DNA of 64,000 bases from Streptomyces sp. NBC_00239 (GTDB lineage Bacteria; Actinomycetota; Actinomycetes; Streptomycetales; Streptomycetaceae), in contig NZ_CP108095.1 in the NCBI RefSeq assembly GCF_036194065.1, forward strand, positions 372,001 to 436,000, read 5' to 3'. A model generated the notes under the pieces. The model was not told where the DNA came from, did no database searches, and was given only the letters and a program-made list of their open reading frames with translations. Both the position numbers and the translations under genes were made by a program. The stretch's first letter is position 1. Every line of letters begins with the position of its first letter. Shown here in pieces: positions 17,253-25,572 of the stretch.

Positions 17253-17726
17253 TTACGCGAACTGGCCGGGCCGGTAGTCGCCGGCGGGGGTCTGGAGCAT
17301 GACGTTCGCGCGGTTGAAGGCGTTGATGACGGTGATGACGCCCACCAGGGCGCCCAGCTGGTCCTCGTCGTAGTGCTTGGCGGCGTTCTCCCACACCCGG
17401 TCCGGGACTCCGCCGGCCGCATCGGCGATGCGGGTGGCTTCCTCCGCCAGCTCCAGCGCGGCACGCTCGGCCTCCGTGAACACCGTGGCCTCGCGCCAGA
17501 CCGCGACGAGGTTGAGGCGCTCCGCCGACTCGCCGGCGTGCACGGCGTCCTTGAAGTGCATGTCGGTGCAGAAGCCACAGCCGTTGATCTGGCTGGCGCG
17601 GAGCTTCACCAGCTCCTGGGTCGCGGCCGGCAGGGTCGTGCCCTCAAGGGCCTTGCCCGCGGCTATGACGTGCTTGAGGACCTTGCCCAGGACGGGGTTG
17701 GTGAAGGGGTTCAGGCGTGCTTCCAT
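17253..17726 (-). CDS. Carboxymuconolactone decarboxylase/AhpD-like protein
   Basis: A 157-residue cytoplasmic protein. Residues 42-62 contain KLRASQINGCGFCTDMH, the CxxC-plus-His motif of the alkylhydroperoxidase AhpD core, with the proton-relay His two residues after the motif. The family reduces peroxides, often with an alkylating partner, and uses the CxxC pair redox-actively. No dedicated partner lies nearby. The closing part (ITVINAFNRANVMLQTP) is also typical of the subfamily. Confidence 0.85.
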   Translation of the reverse strand: MEARLNPFTNPVLGKVLKHVIAAGKALEGTTLPAATQELVKLRASQINGCGFCTDMHFKDAVHAGESAERLNLVAVWREATVFTEAERAALELAEEATRIADAAGGVPDRVWENAAKHYDEDQLGALVGVITVINAFNRANVMLQTPAGDYRPGQFA

Positions 17727-17838
17727 GATGCGCTCCGTTGTCGTTGCCCGGCGGTTACACCCCTTTGACAGTGTGGGCGGGCGAGTTGTGACACGGATGC
17801 GCTGTGACGTGGGTCACCACCCTTGTCCCGGTGGGCTC

Positions 17839-18066
17839 TCAGGCCGGATGGCCCGCGAAGAGTTCGAGGTGGGAGCACTGGGGGCATCGGAAGGCGTCTA
17901 TCTGCCACTTCGGTTTGCCCCAGCGTCTCGCACCGCCGAAGAGGCCGCGTTCGAGGGTGCCTGCTATCCAGCGGGCGAAACCCGGGGAGTGCTCGCCGGC
18001 GTCTTCGACGAAGCCGGACTCCAGACCGACGGTGCCGCACTGCGTGCACCGGAAAGTGTTCTTCAC
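17839..18066 (-). CDS. Small two-CxxC zinc-ribbon protein
   Basis: A 75-residue protein with two CxxC knuckles, CTQC near the start and CPQC near the end, separated by about 53 residues with WIAGTLERG and Trp-rich sequence. This is the layout of a short zinc ribbon. Start is GTG at 18066. The role is unknown; such proteins often bind nucleic acid or act as scaffolds. It lies alone between the AhpD-like gene and the tRNA. Confidence 0.65.
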   Translation of the reverse strand: MKNTFRCTQCGTVGLESGFVEDAGEHSPGFARWIAGTLERGLFGGARRWGKPKWQIDAFRCPQCSHLELFAGHPA

Positions 18067-18290
18067 GCCCGGATTCTAGGCGGGCACGCCGGCGCGACCT
18101 GCCAAGGGAGGGCACCCGGCGCCCATCCGGTCGGCGTGGACGCACCCGCCCGGAGCGCGTCCCTCCCGCCCGGAGGGGCGCTCGTGTCGTTCGGATCCGC
18201 ACGGCTCCGGGGGTTCGAGAACCGGGCGCCTGCTGACGTGAGCACGGTGCTGACGTGAGAGCCAAGGCCGCCTAGGATGCCGGGGTGGGC

Positions 18291-18366
18291 GGAGCCGTAG
18301 CGCAGGGGGTCGACGCGCGCGGTCTCCAAAATCGCGAGGACGCCGGTTCGAATCCGGTCGGCTCCG
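18291..18366 (+). tRNA. tRNA-Trp (anticodon CCA), unusual D-arm
   Basis: A 76-base cloverleaf folds with a 7-bp acceptor (GGAGCCG/CGGCTCC), a 5-bp anticodon stem (GCGGT/ATCGC, one G-U) and a seven-base loop CTCCAAA giving anticodon CCA at 18326-18328. The T-arm GCCGG/CCGGT closes TTCGAAT. The D-stem pairs GCGC with GCGC but then leaves no base for position 26. The D-loop is a run of five G. No 3' CCA is encoded. Confidence 0.7.
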
Positions 18367-18444
18367 TCCGCAACCGAGCGGATCAGCCGGGGCCGTTCCG
18401 CGGCTCGCGAGGCCGTCCGTGCCACGGCCGGTTAGTCTCGGGAC

Positions 18445-18900
18445 ATGCGGATCTGCGTTTCCTCGGACATGGACGAACCCGTGGCTCGCGCGCTCCTGGG
18501 GCAACTGCGCGACCGCGGGCACGAAGTGGTGGCGTACGGGGCGCTGAGCCCCGGCGACGATCCGCAGTGGGCAGCCTGCTCGGAGACGGCGGCCCGCGAG
18601 GTCGCCGCCGGGAACGCCGACCAGGCGGTCGTGTGCTGCTGGACCGGTACGGGCGCATCGATCGCCGCGAACAAGGTTCCCGGCGTACGCGCGGCCCTGT
18701 GTACGGATGCCTACACGGCGGACGGTGCGCGGCGCTGGAACGACGCCAACGTGCTCGCGCTCAGCCTGCGCCTGACCTCGGAACCGCTGCTCAAGGAGAT
18801 CCTCGACGCCTGGTTCGCCGCCGAGGCGAGCGCGGAGGCCGAGGACCGGGAGAACATCGCGCGCGTCGAACGGCTCGACAGGGCCAGGACCACGCCCTGA
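18445..18900 (+). CDS. RpiB/LacAB-family sugar-phosphate isomerase
   Basis: A 151-residue protein matching the ribose-5-phosphate isomerase B fold. It begins with the beta-alpha unit MRICVSSDMDEP, and residues of about 70-95 have C-W-T-G-T-G followed by ANKVPGVRAAL, the phosphate-binding loop with a Cys at the place of the E. coli catalytic Cys. The usual HxxR/HD positions are less clear. It may interconvert aldose and ketose phosphates in the pentose-phosphate route, or be a divergent paralogue, since Streptomyces normally carries another RpiB. Promoter and partner genes are not evident. Confidence 0.75.
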   Translation: MRICVSSDMDEPVARALLGQLRDRGHEVVAYGALSPGDDPQWAACSETAAREVAAGNADQAVVCCWTGTGASIAANKVPGVRAALCTDAYTADGARRWNDANVLALSLRLTSEPLLKEILDAWFAAEASAEAEDRENIARVERLDRARTTP

Positions 18901-18921
18901 TCGAAGGCCGCTTCCGACATC

Positions 18922-18969
18922 GCGCCCGGGTCCGAGTACGCGCCCGGGTCCGACTACGCGCCCGGGTCC
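18922..18969. repeat. 18-bp tandem repeat, about 2.7 copies
   Basis: Three near-identical units beginning at 18922, 18940 and 18958 (GCGCCCGGGTCCGAGTAC, with one change in the second copy). They lie between the RpiB-like gene and the 2H phosphoesterase gene. Confidence 0.7.
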
Positions 18970-19035
18970 CGCGTGGAGCGCCTCCCGTACGTACGGGAGC
19001 GGTAGCGGCCCGGCCCGGCCTGCGATGATGGCGGC

Positions 19036-19611
19036 GTGCCAGAGCCGGGAACCACTGCCGTCGTCATCGTCCTGCCCGATGCCGCGCCGCTGCTGGATGC
19101 GGCGTGGCGCATCGACCCGGCCCTGGTGCGTCGCGGGGTGCCGGCGCACGTCTCGCTGTTCTACCCGTTCGTACCGCAGGCCGCTCTGACGGCCGGGGAC
19201 GAGGAGAGCGTCCGTTCCCTGGCCGCGGGTTTCCCGCGAGCCGATCTGCTCCTGGAGGAGGTCGTGACGGCGTCCGGCTTCGTCGCCGTCACCGTTCCGG
19301 GACTCCAGCCGATCGTGGACGCGTTCCACGCCCATTGGCCGCGGTTGCGCCCGTACGGGGGCCGTTTCGGGACACGGCCCGGCGCCCATGTCACGGTCGC
19401 GATGGGCACGGACGACCCGACGGCCACCGCCCGGGTCCGCACCGCGGTCGACAGCCTGCTGCCGCTGCGCACCCGCGCGGCAGCCGTCCAACTGGTGGAG
19501 CTGACGGAGGAAGGCTGGCAGTCCCGGCTCACCACACCGCTCGGCATCCCGCACGGGCCGTGCGCACCGCCCGCTTCGGGAGCCCAGCGGCGGCGGGCCG
19601 AATCCGGCTGA
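19036..19611 (+). CDS. 2H phosphoesterase / 2'-5' RNA ligase-like protein
   Basis: A 191-residue cytoplasmic protein starting with GTG. It carries two HxS/T motifs, HVSLFYPF (about residue 37) and HVTVAM (about residue 119), the defining pair of the 2H phosphoesterase superfamily (LigT, ThpR and cyclic phosphodiesterases). Spacing of about 80 residues fits. Substrate could be an RNA 2',3'-cyclic phosphate or a nucleotide cyclic phosphate; the sequence alone does not decide. Confidence 0.8.
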   Translation: MPEPGTTAVVIVLPDAAPLLDAAWRIDPALVRRGVPAHVSLFYPFVPQAALTAGDEESVRSLAAGFPRADLLLEEVVTASGFVAVTVPGLQPIVDAFHAHWPRLRPYGGRFGTRPGAHVTVAMGTDDPTATARVRTAVDSLLPLRTRAAAVQLVELTEEGWQSRLTTPLGIPHGPCAPPASGAQRRRAESG

Positions 19612-19722
19612 ACACGACCCGTGCACAAGGGTGTTGACCGCGGATCCCCGCTCGTCCTGCGCGACCTGCGAGGGGGGAGGGTCTGACACCGGGGTGGCAC
19701 CCCGTCGGCGTTCAGGACGGGC

Positions 19723-20196
19723 TCATCGGAGCGGTCCTTGTTCGTCGATGAACACGGTGGGCGTGGACAGGAACACGTCTGCGTCCACGGGGCCGTAAGC
19801 GATGTTGAACGTGTCCAACCAGTACGACCAGCCCCGGATCCCCAGTGCACTGCTGAAGCGGTAGTTGAGCTGCCAGCGCACCCACTGGCCGGGGACGAGC
19901 CGGACAGCCGGGGGCCGCCGCTGTCGAGGCGGCAGGGCGAACAAGGGCTGCACTCGGGGAAACACGCGCAGCCGACCGTCTGCCTCACGGAGCTGGACAT
20001 CGACCTTGCTCAGGTCTTCCCGGCTGTCATTCGGCTCGAAGCCGTCACGCTCATGCATGCGGATCACATGCGCGAAGGAGGCCGCATCATGCGGGAGAGT
20101 GAAGCCGACCGGGGCCGCGTTCCTGCGCGAGGCGGCCTCTGCTCCCCGGGACTCCTTCGTCCAGGACGTCCGTATCCACTGAAGGGTGGTCTCCAT
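19723..20196 (-). CDS. Hypothetical protein
   Basis: A 157-residue protein with no recognised family. The N-terminal third is Arg-rich; the rest has a Pro/Arg-rich block and then WVRWQLNYRFSS and WSYWLDTFNIAYG, which look like a folded beta-rich domain. No signal peptide, membrane segment or catalytic motif is visible. ATG start without an obvious ribosome-binding site. It is a lone minus-strand gene. Confidence 0.5.
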   Translation of the reverse strand: METTLQWIRTSWTKESRGAEAASRRNAAPVGFTLPHDAASFAHVIRMHERDGFEPNDSREDLSKVDVQLREADGRLRVFPRVQPLFALPPRQRRPPAVRLVPGQWVRWQLNYRFSSALGIRGWSYWLDTFNIAYGPVDADVFLSTPTVFIDEQGPLR

Positions 20197-20379
20197 GTGC
20201 GTACCCTCGCCGAGTCGTCGGGCAACTCACTCTATGTGACTCCCGAGACGTGTTCAGGGAGGGGCGGTCGGTTCTGGGTCTGTCAGGGCACATGAACGTG
20301 TACTCCGGCACCAGGCCGCCGAGAAGCCGTCGGTGCCGACCGGGACTGGGGGCCGGGCAGCCCCGGGTACGGTCGCCCG

Positions 20380-20610
20380 ATGCTGCGCATCGACTCGCCC
20401 CTCGCCACCGCCCGGCTGAGACTCCGTCCGTTCCGGCCTGGGGACGCCGAGGACGTCCGCGACTACCAGCGCCGGCCCGACGTCGCCCGGTTCATGCGGT
20501 GGGAACCGCGCGGACCGGAAGCTGTCCGGGGGGCGGTGGAGCGGATGGCCCGGGAGGCCGAACCGGCCTCGGACGGGGATTGCCTCAGCCTGGCGGTCGT
20601 CGAGCCGGGG
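20380..20610 (+). pseudogene. Truncated GNAT acetyltransferase
   Basis: The first 77 residues match the start of RimJ/RimL-type N-acetyltransferases (ARLRLRPFRPGDAEDV..., PDVARFMRWEP, then LSLAVVE at the beta-2/beta-3 position). Where the acetyl-CoA pyrophosphate loop should follow, the frame runs into a 15-bp hairpin and Arg/Pro-rich nonsense. The acetyl-CoA binding half is therefore missing and the gene is dead. Confidence 0.7.
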
Positions 20611-20612
20611 GC

Positions 20613-20648
20613 CGTGCCCCCGCGCGATTCGCATCGCGCGGGGGCACC
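20613..20648. other. 15-bp GC hairpin at the break point of the GNAT gene
   Basis: A perfect stem (20614-20628 with 20633-20647) with a tetraloop interrupts the acetyltransferase frame. It could be a terminator brought in with the rearrangement or a small repetitive palindrome. The stretch from here to 20898 shows no convincing gene. Confidence 0.5.
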
Positions 20649-20898
20649 GGTTTCTCGTCTGCGGCTCCTCGCCCGGGGGTCTCCAGCGTGGCCAGGATTG
20701 CGCAGACGGCAAGCGTCACCGGCGCTTGTCGCGCCGCCCGGCAGGCGCAGAACAGGCTGACCAGCGTCGCCGCGCTGCCGACCGAGCTGCCTGGGCCGTG
20801 GCGGTCATCGTCCCCGGCTGTTCGGGCGAACCGCAGTCCGCCCCGGCCCTTCTCCCACCCGGGGCGGGCATCCATGGGTGAAACGAAAGGGAGACACG

Positions 20899-21225
20899 AT
20901 GCCGCTCTATCTATCGAGGTTCAGCTACACGCCGGAGACGTGGGCGAGGCTGATCGGCCACCCCGAGGACCGCGCAAAGGCCGCTCAGTCGTACATCGAA
21001 TCCGTCGGTGGGAAGCTCCACGGCTTCTGGTACGCCTTCGGCACGCACGACGGCTACAACCTCTGGGAAGCTCCGGACAACGTGTCCATGGCCGCGGTTG
21101 CGCTGGCGATCAGCGGGGGTGGCGCGCTTGGCTCGTTCGAGACGACCGTTCTCCTGAGCGTCGAGGAAACGCTGGACGCCCTGCGCAAGGCAGAGCAAGT
21201 CCGGTACCGGGCTCCTGGCAAGTAG
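20899..21225 (+). CDS. GYD-domain protein
   Basis: A 108-residue protein. The ATG at 20899 has GGGAG seven bases upstream. It begins MPLYLSRFSYTPETW and contains the family signature GTHDGYN, then an amphipathic helix and a strand-rich end (ETTVLLSVEET). The GYD fold resembles a dimeric ferredoxin-like domain. Its biochemical role is not established; several members are stress-linked. Confidence 0.8.
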   Translation: MPLYLSRFSYTPETWARLIGHPEDRAKAAQSYIESVGGKLHGFWYAFGTHDGYNLWEAPDNVSMAAVALAISGGGALGSFETTVLLSVEETLDALRKAEQVRYRAPGK

Positions 21226-21388
21226 CGGCCCGCGAGCAGGCCCGCTGCCACCGTCGGCCCGTGCCGGGTCGACGACGGTCCGGCAGGGCTCCCGGAACGG
21301 GCCGCCCCGCCTCGTCCTGGCTGCCGGCTTCGGCCTGCCAGTCGATCAAGTGGATCACCACGGCATGGCGGCCCAGGCTGCCGAGCGG

Positions 21389-21871
21389 TCACGATTCCTC
21401 CGCCGCCGTGTCACCGGCGGACCGGGCCGCCCTTCTCCTGCGGTACGCCACCGCCCCGCACACCGCGAAGAGGAGGACGGCCACGGACGACAGCCCGAGG
21501 GCCGTGTGCTCGGCGAAGAGGCGCCCCAGCACTTCGAGCACGCCGATGCCCGCAGTCGCGTAGAGCAGCGCCCAGGCCGCTCCGCCCACGAACAGGGCGG
21601 GGAGGTAGCGTGGCAACGGCATGCGCATGCTGCCCGCGAGGAAGTTGGCGGCGGTCTGGAAACCGACGGTCAGGAACGAGACGGCGACCACCGGCGAGCC
21701 CCACCGCTGGATCGCCCGCTCGACACGCCGGAACTTCGCCGAGGAGATCCGCTCGGCGAACCTGCTGCGCCGGGCACCGGCACCGGCGAGCCACCCGACG
21801 GCGAACGTCCCTCCGGCGCGGAGCAGGACGATGGCGTACAGGGCTCCGGCCGTCAGCGCGATCCTATCCAC
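21389..21871 (-). CDS. DedA/VTT-like membrane protein
   Basis: A 160-residue integral membrane protein with a GTG start and four to five hydrophobic segments. The middle (RWGSPVVAVSFLTVGFQTAANFLAG, read in two pieces) follows the DedA/VTT pattern of a helical hairpin after a wG motif, and the next segment (LFVGGAAWALLYATAGIGV) matches the second hairpin. It ends with a charged cytoplasmic tail. Some DedA proteins move lipids between membrane leaflets. Its length is at the short end for the family. Confidence 0.65.
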   Translation of the reverse strand: MDRIALTAGALYAIVLLRAGGTFAVGWLAGAGARRSRFAERISSAKFRRVERAIQRWGSPVVAVSFLTVGFQTAANFLAGSMRMPLPRYLPALFVGGAAWALLYATAGIGVLEVLGRLFAEHTALGLSSVAVLLFAVCGAVAYRRRRAARSAGDTAAEES

Positions 21872-22412
21872 GACGCCTCGTCCCGAGCTCCGGGCCGGAA
21901 CCCGGGGCGCCCGTCACCCACACGCGCGTCCCGCCCCAGCGGGCACGAGGCCGGTCACCATCACTCACTGCGCCCTGCCTCTGTCCGTTCCGTCCCATCG
22001 GATGCCACCTGCGGCCACGCAACCCGAACCCGTACGCCCCATACCCAGACGCCAAGCAAGGACACCCTAACCGAACGGGCATACGGGGATGCGGGGCGCC
22101 GGGCGGCCGGAGCATCTGCCGGTGGGGCTGCGGCCGCCTGCTGGACCGCTGGAGCAGGAACTCGACGTCCACCCCGCGGCGGAGCCCGAGCCCATGCCCG
22201 CGATCCCGGCGGATTCGCCGGGGGCGAACCCTCCGCGCCGAAGAGCCCGTGTCGTGGAACGGCGGCGCACACAAGGGCAGAGGAGGCTGCCCGACTCGCA
22301 CCGCCGGGCAGGACCCGAAGGAGACCGGTCACCTCTGCCGGGAAAGCGCCTCATGAGTCATCCATGGGGCTTGGTCCACTTGGGGCGGATACGTCCCGGT
22401 CGGGCCGTCCGC
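21872..22412. other. Non-coding interval
   Basis: About 540 bases between the DedA-like gene and the coupled hypothetical pair. Every frame is Arg/Pro-rich or broken, and I see no RNA gene or strong hairpin. Confidence 0.4.
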
Positions 22413-22982
22413 TCACTTCGCCCGACGCGCCCGACGCGCGCGGCCGCGCTGTCCGGGCAGTCGGTTCGGGGTGGCGAGGGTCCGCCAGCGGGGGGCGTCG
22501 TAGCCGGGGGCGTGGGGTGAGGGGAAGTGGAACGGGACGGCGAGGTGGGTGGCCAGGCGCTGGCCCGCTTCGGCGGCGGCCGGGCCCGGGGCGTTGCCGT
22601 CGGGGCGGTGGTGGACCGTCGCCAAGTGGCCTTCGCCGTCCGGGTCGTCGAGCACCGCGACCAGCAGGACGAACCAGTCGTGGACGGTGTCGCCGTCCCA
22701 CAGCGCCTCTACCGCAGCCACCCGGCCGGGAAGGGCGGCGGCACGGGCCGCCAGCGAGGCGAGGTCGAGCGGATCCGGTGGTGTCCGCCGCACCCGGTCG
22801 CCCAGGACCTCGTAGCGCGCGTGCACCACCCGCTCCGCCTCGTGCAGGCCGACCTCCAGGGGCCGCAGTGCCTCCCACACGGTCCGGACGGCCGATATCC
22901 GGCGGTCCCGCAGCACGTCGGCGTCGACCTCCCGGCGGGTCCGTTCCTCCAGGTAGCCCCACCAGCCGCGGCCGGCGCTCAC
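22413..22982 (-). CDS. Hypothetical protein, translationally coupled to its upstream neighbour
   Basis: A 189-residue protein starting with GTG at 22982, inside a GTGA that is also the stop of the preceding gene. It has no signal peptide. It is a mixed alpha/beta protein with TVHDWFVLLVAVLDD and HFPSPHAPGYDAP segments and a basic tail ending in Arg/Lys repeats. I do not recognise a family. The coupling implies a stoichiometric complex with the upstream protein. Confidence 0.6.
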   Translation of the reverse strand: MSAGRGWWGYLEERTRREVDADVLRDRRISAVRTVWEALRPLEVGLHEAERVVHARYEVLGDRVRRTPPDPLDLASLAARAAALPGRVAAVEALWDGDTVHDWFVLLVAVLDDPDGEGHLATVHHRPDGNAPGPAAAEAGQRLATHLAVPFHFPSPHAPGYDAPRWRTLATPNRLPGQRGRARRARRAK

Positions 22983-23362
22983 GTACCGCTCCCGGGCACT
23001 CCGAAGACCCGATGGACCCAGCCGTCCATCCGCCGTGCGAAGTCCGGTGCGCCGGAGATCTCCGAGGCCGGCAGCACACCGGCGTCGTCGGGGTCCGCCA
23101 TGAAGTCCACGTCGGCCCAGCCGCCGCGGAACACGACGACCGACAGCTCGGCCTCCGCCGGACCACGCACGACCAGCCCGAGCGAGTCGGGGTCGGGCAC
23201 CCCCGCCCGGTCCGCGACCAGCGGCTGAGGCCATGCCGCTCCGGCATCCCGCCAGGTCGTCCGCCCCACGTCGAGGCCGGACGCCCGCCAGTACGCGGTG
23301 CGCCGGGTCAGGAGACCGGCCAGCTCGTCGAGATCGATCACACGTTCCACGGGAGGGATCAT
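22979..23362 (-). CDS. Hypothetical protein, first of a coupled pair
   Basis: A 127-residue acidic protein started at the ATG at 23362, because the protein-like sequence begins there (MIPPVERVIDLDELAGLL). It is rich in Asp and Trp, with VVVFRGGWADVDFMADPDD in the middle. This resembles SMI1/SUKH-like or similar immunity folds in size and composition, but the match is weak. The gene overlaps the next by 4 bases. Confidence 0.55.
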   Translation of the reverse strand: MIPPVERVIDLDELAGLLTRRTAYWRASGLDVGRTTWRDAGAAWPQPLVADRAGVPDPDSLGLVVRGPAEAELSVVVFRGGWADVDFMADPDDAGVLPASEISGAPDFARRMDGWVHRVFGVPGSGT

Positions 23363-23720
23363 GCCTGCCCGGCAGCACGCCCACGACCGCATTTCCCGCC
23401 CAGACCCCCGGCCCGTGCACCGTCGTCCGCGCGGCAAGCGCCTCCGCGACCGCATCGCACAGCCGTTCCGGGCGAGGGCGTCGACGTGGACGGCGATCGT
23501 GGACGGGGCGCGCCCGGCCCGCCGGGGCCGCCTCGCGTGGCGGCGTTCTGGACACGCCACCAACGACTGGACCTCACCAAGCCCAATTAGGATGTCGGCC
23601 GCGCGTTGATGTCACGTGCGGTTGACGTCACGCGCCGTCGCGGCTCATGTGCAGTCTGGCGTCCGTGATCCGTCCGACTGGATGTGTCCGGGTAACTGTT
23701 CCAACGGGGGGAGAACTTCG
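23363..23720. other. Gene-poor interval between divergent genes
   Basis: It should hold the promoters of the hypothetical pair (minus) and the DUF5685-type gene (plus). No defined element stands out. Confidence 0.35.
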
Positions 23721-25109
23721 GTGTTCGGAATCATCAGGCCATGCCGTCATCGCCTGGGCGAGGGTCTGCGTACCGAGTGGATGGCGCATCTGTGCGGGCT
23801 GTGCCTCGCTTTGCGCAGCGAGTACGGACAGTTCGCGAGGGTGGCCACGAACTACGACGGCCTGATCGTCTCGGTGTTGACCGAGGCGCAGTCGGAGCGT
23901 ACCGGGGACTGGCGGCGGGGTGCCGGTCCGTGCCCGCTGCGCGGGATGCGTTCGGCGGACGTGGCGCAGGGTGAGGGTGCTCGGCTGGCGGCGACGGTGT
24001 CGCTGGTGCTGGCCGCGGCGAAGATACGTGACCATGTGGCCGACGGCGACGGCTTGGTGGGGCGCCGCCCGGTGGCGCTGGCGGCCCGCCGGATCGCCCA
24101 CGGCTGGGACCGCGCGGGCGCCGCGGGCGGCGAACGACTCGGCTTCGACACCGCCGTGCTGATCGGGGCGGTCGAGCGCCAGCCGGAGGTCGAGCGGTCG
24201 ACCGGGCCCGGTGGCTCGCTGCTGACTGTCAGGGAGCCCACGGAGACGGCGACCGCAGCCGCCTTCGCGTACACCGCCGTGCTCACGGATCGCCCGGGCA
24301 ACGCCGAACCGCTGGCGGAAGCCGGCCGGCTGTTCGGTCGGCTGGCGCATCTGCTGGACGCGGTGGAGGATCTGGCCGCGGACGAGGCGTCGGGCGCGTG
24401 GAACCCGATCGCCGTGACCGGTGCGGACCTCGCCGAGGTGCGCCGCCTCTGCGACGACGCCGTCCATGGAATCCGACTCGCGCTGTCCGACGCCGCGTTC
24501 GTCGACGGGCGGTTGGTAGGGGCACTTCTGGGCGGCGAGTTGGAGCGTGCCGTCGATCGCGTCTTCGACCCCGGCCATCGTGGCCATCAGCACCGCCCCC
24601 AGGCGCGGGGTCTGCGCATGCTGCCCTGGCTGGGACGCCGTACGGCGACGCAAGCGCCCTCGGGGAACGGGACCGGCACGGCCTGCGGCGTCGGGGCGCT
24701 TGCGGGCGCGGCCTCCCCCGAGGGCGGATTGACGGCATCGGGCCGACCGCCGGAGGAGCAGTGTCAACGGTGCCGCGAGTGGCGCCAGTTGTGCGCCGGT
24801 TGCAGGGTGTGCTTCGGCTGCTGCCGCTGCAACGTCGATGACGGAGAACCCTGGCAGTTCGGCGACAACAACCGCAGCGGCGGTTCGAACCGGGATGGTT
24901 CCGGCAGGGACGGTTCCGGGGGTGACGGCTGGTTCGGCGGCCATGGCGGAGGCAACTCGGGCGGGTCCTCCGGCGGTTCGGGCGGCGGTCATGGCTCAGG
25001 TGGTTCCGGCGGCTCCGGCGGCTCCGGCGGCTCGGGCGACGGCTGCGGTGGCGGTGGCGGCGGCGGCTGCTGCAACCCGTGCAAGTGCTGCTGCGACTGC
25101 TGCGACTGA
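23721..25109 (+). CDS. DUF5685-type protein with Gly/Cys-rich metal-binding-like tail
   Basis: A 462-residue protein. The GTG at 23721 has GGGGGGAG at ideal spacing; upstream in-frame sequence is not protein-like. The N-terminus has FGIIRPCRHRLGEGL and CGLCLALR, then a helical body with DGLIVSVLTEA and a second helical half (HLLDAVEDLAADEA). This matches the actinobacterial DUF5685 family as I remember it. The last 110 residues are striking: a Cys cluster (CQRCREW, CAGCRVCFGCCRC), about 70 residues of Gly/Ser/Asp, and a second cluster (CNPCKCCCDCCD). These could bind several metal ions. Function unknown. Confidence 0.65.
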   Translation: MFGIIRPCRHRLGEGLRTEWMAHLCGLCLALRSEYGQFARVATNYDGLIVSVLTEAQSERTGDWRRGAGPCPLRGMRSADVAQGEGARLAATVSLVLAAAKIRDHVADGDGLVGRRPVALAARRIAHGWDRAGAAGGERLGFDTAVLIGAVERQPEVERSTGPGGSLLTVREPTETATAAAFAYTAVLTDRPGNAEPLAEAGRLFGRLAHLLDAVEDLAADEASGAWNPIAVTGADLAEVRRLCDDAVHGIRLALSDAAFVDGRLVGALLGGELERAVDRVFDPGHRGHQHRPQARGLRMLPWLGRRTATQAPSGNGTGTACGVGALAGAASPEGGLTASGRPPEEQCQRCREWRQLCAGCRVCFGCCRCNVDDGEPWQFGDNNRSGGSNRDGSGRDGSGGDGWFGGHGGGNSGGSSGGSGGGHGSGGSGGSGGSGGSGDGCGGGGGGGCCNPCKCCCDCCD

Positions 25110-25398
25110 ACGAGGACGGGCCGCACCCGGTCCCCCGGCAGCGGACCGGGTGCGGAGGTCTCCGGTGGAGTCCGGCTCCACCCCGCCGCCCGAGCGCGCT
25201 CAGCGTGCGGGGCTGTGCCGGGGCGGGTCAGAGGGTGCTCATGCTGCTCGCCCCCACAACGGCATCCGGGCGAGCTGCTCCAGGCGGTGCGCTTGCCGCA
25301 CAGAGGCGGACGAGGGGCTTGTCGTGTAGCGGCGGCCCCTGCCAGTCTGACGCGGTGGTGGTGCGAGGCTGTGAGCCACGGCCTGGGGTAGTGGGGGG

Positions 25399-25569
25399 AT
25401 GAAGAGACGCATGAGTGATCTGCCGGACGATCTGGAGACGTTGCTCGGCGACGACGACCTTCGCGGGCAAGCGTTCGCGCCGGGAGCAGAGATCCCCCGA
25501 CCGATCGAGGTCTCGGACGACGTACAGGGACCCCAGGAAGACGATTCGATCACGGACGAGAGCTCCTGA
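25399..25569 (+). CDS. Small acidic protein preceding the DUF6338/CHAT genes
   Basis: A 56-residue protein, too short for routine gene calling. It ends 3 bases before the DUF6338-type start and is on the same strand, so it is probably the first gene of the operon. Composition is dominated by Asp/Glu (DDLETLLGDDDL near the start, a QEDDSITDESS end). A downstream ATG at 25411 is also possible. No known family; it could be a regulatory peptide or a protease substrate. Confidence 0.55.
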   Translation: MKRRMSDLPDDLETLLGDDDLRGQAFAPGAEIPRPIEVSDDVQGPQEDDSITDESS

Positions 25570-25572
25570 TCG

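Noticed and set aside
18076..19689. 537-codon minus-strand frame across the tRNA and RpiB genes
   Set aside because: It crosses a tRNA and two genes with clear domains on the plus strand.
20585..20875. 96-codon minus-strand frame as transposase fragment
   Set aside because: No transposase motif could be seen; composition is ambiguous.
21350..23590. Very long plus-strand frame
   Set aside because: Pro/Arg/Gly-rich over its whole length, and real protein sequences run opposite in 22413-23362.
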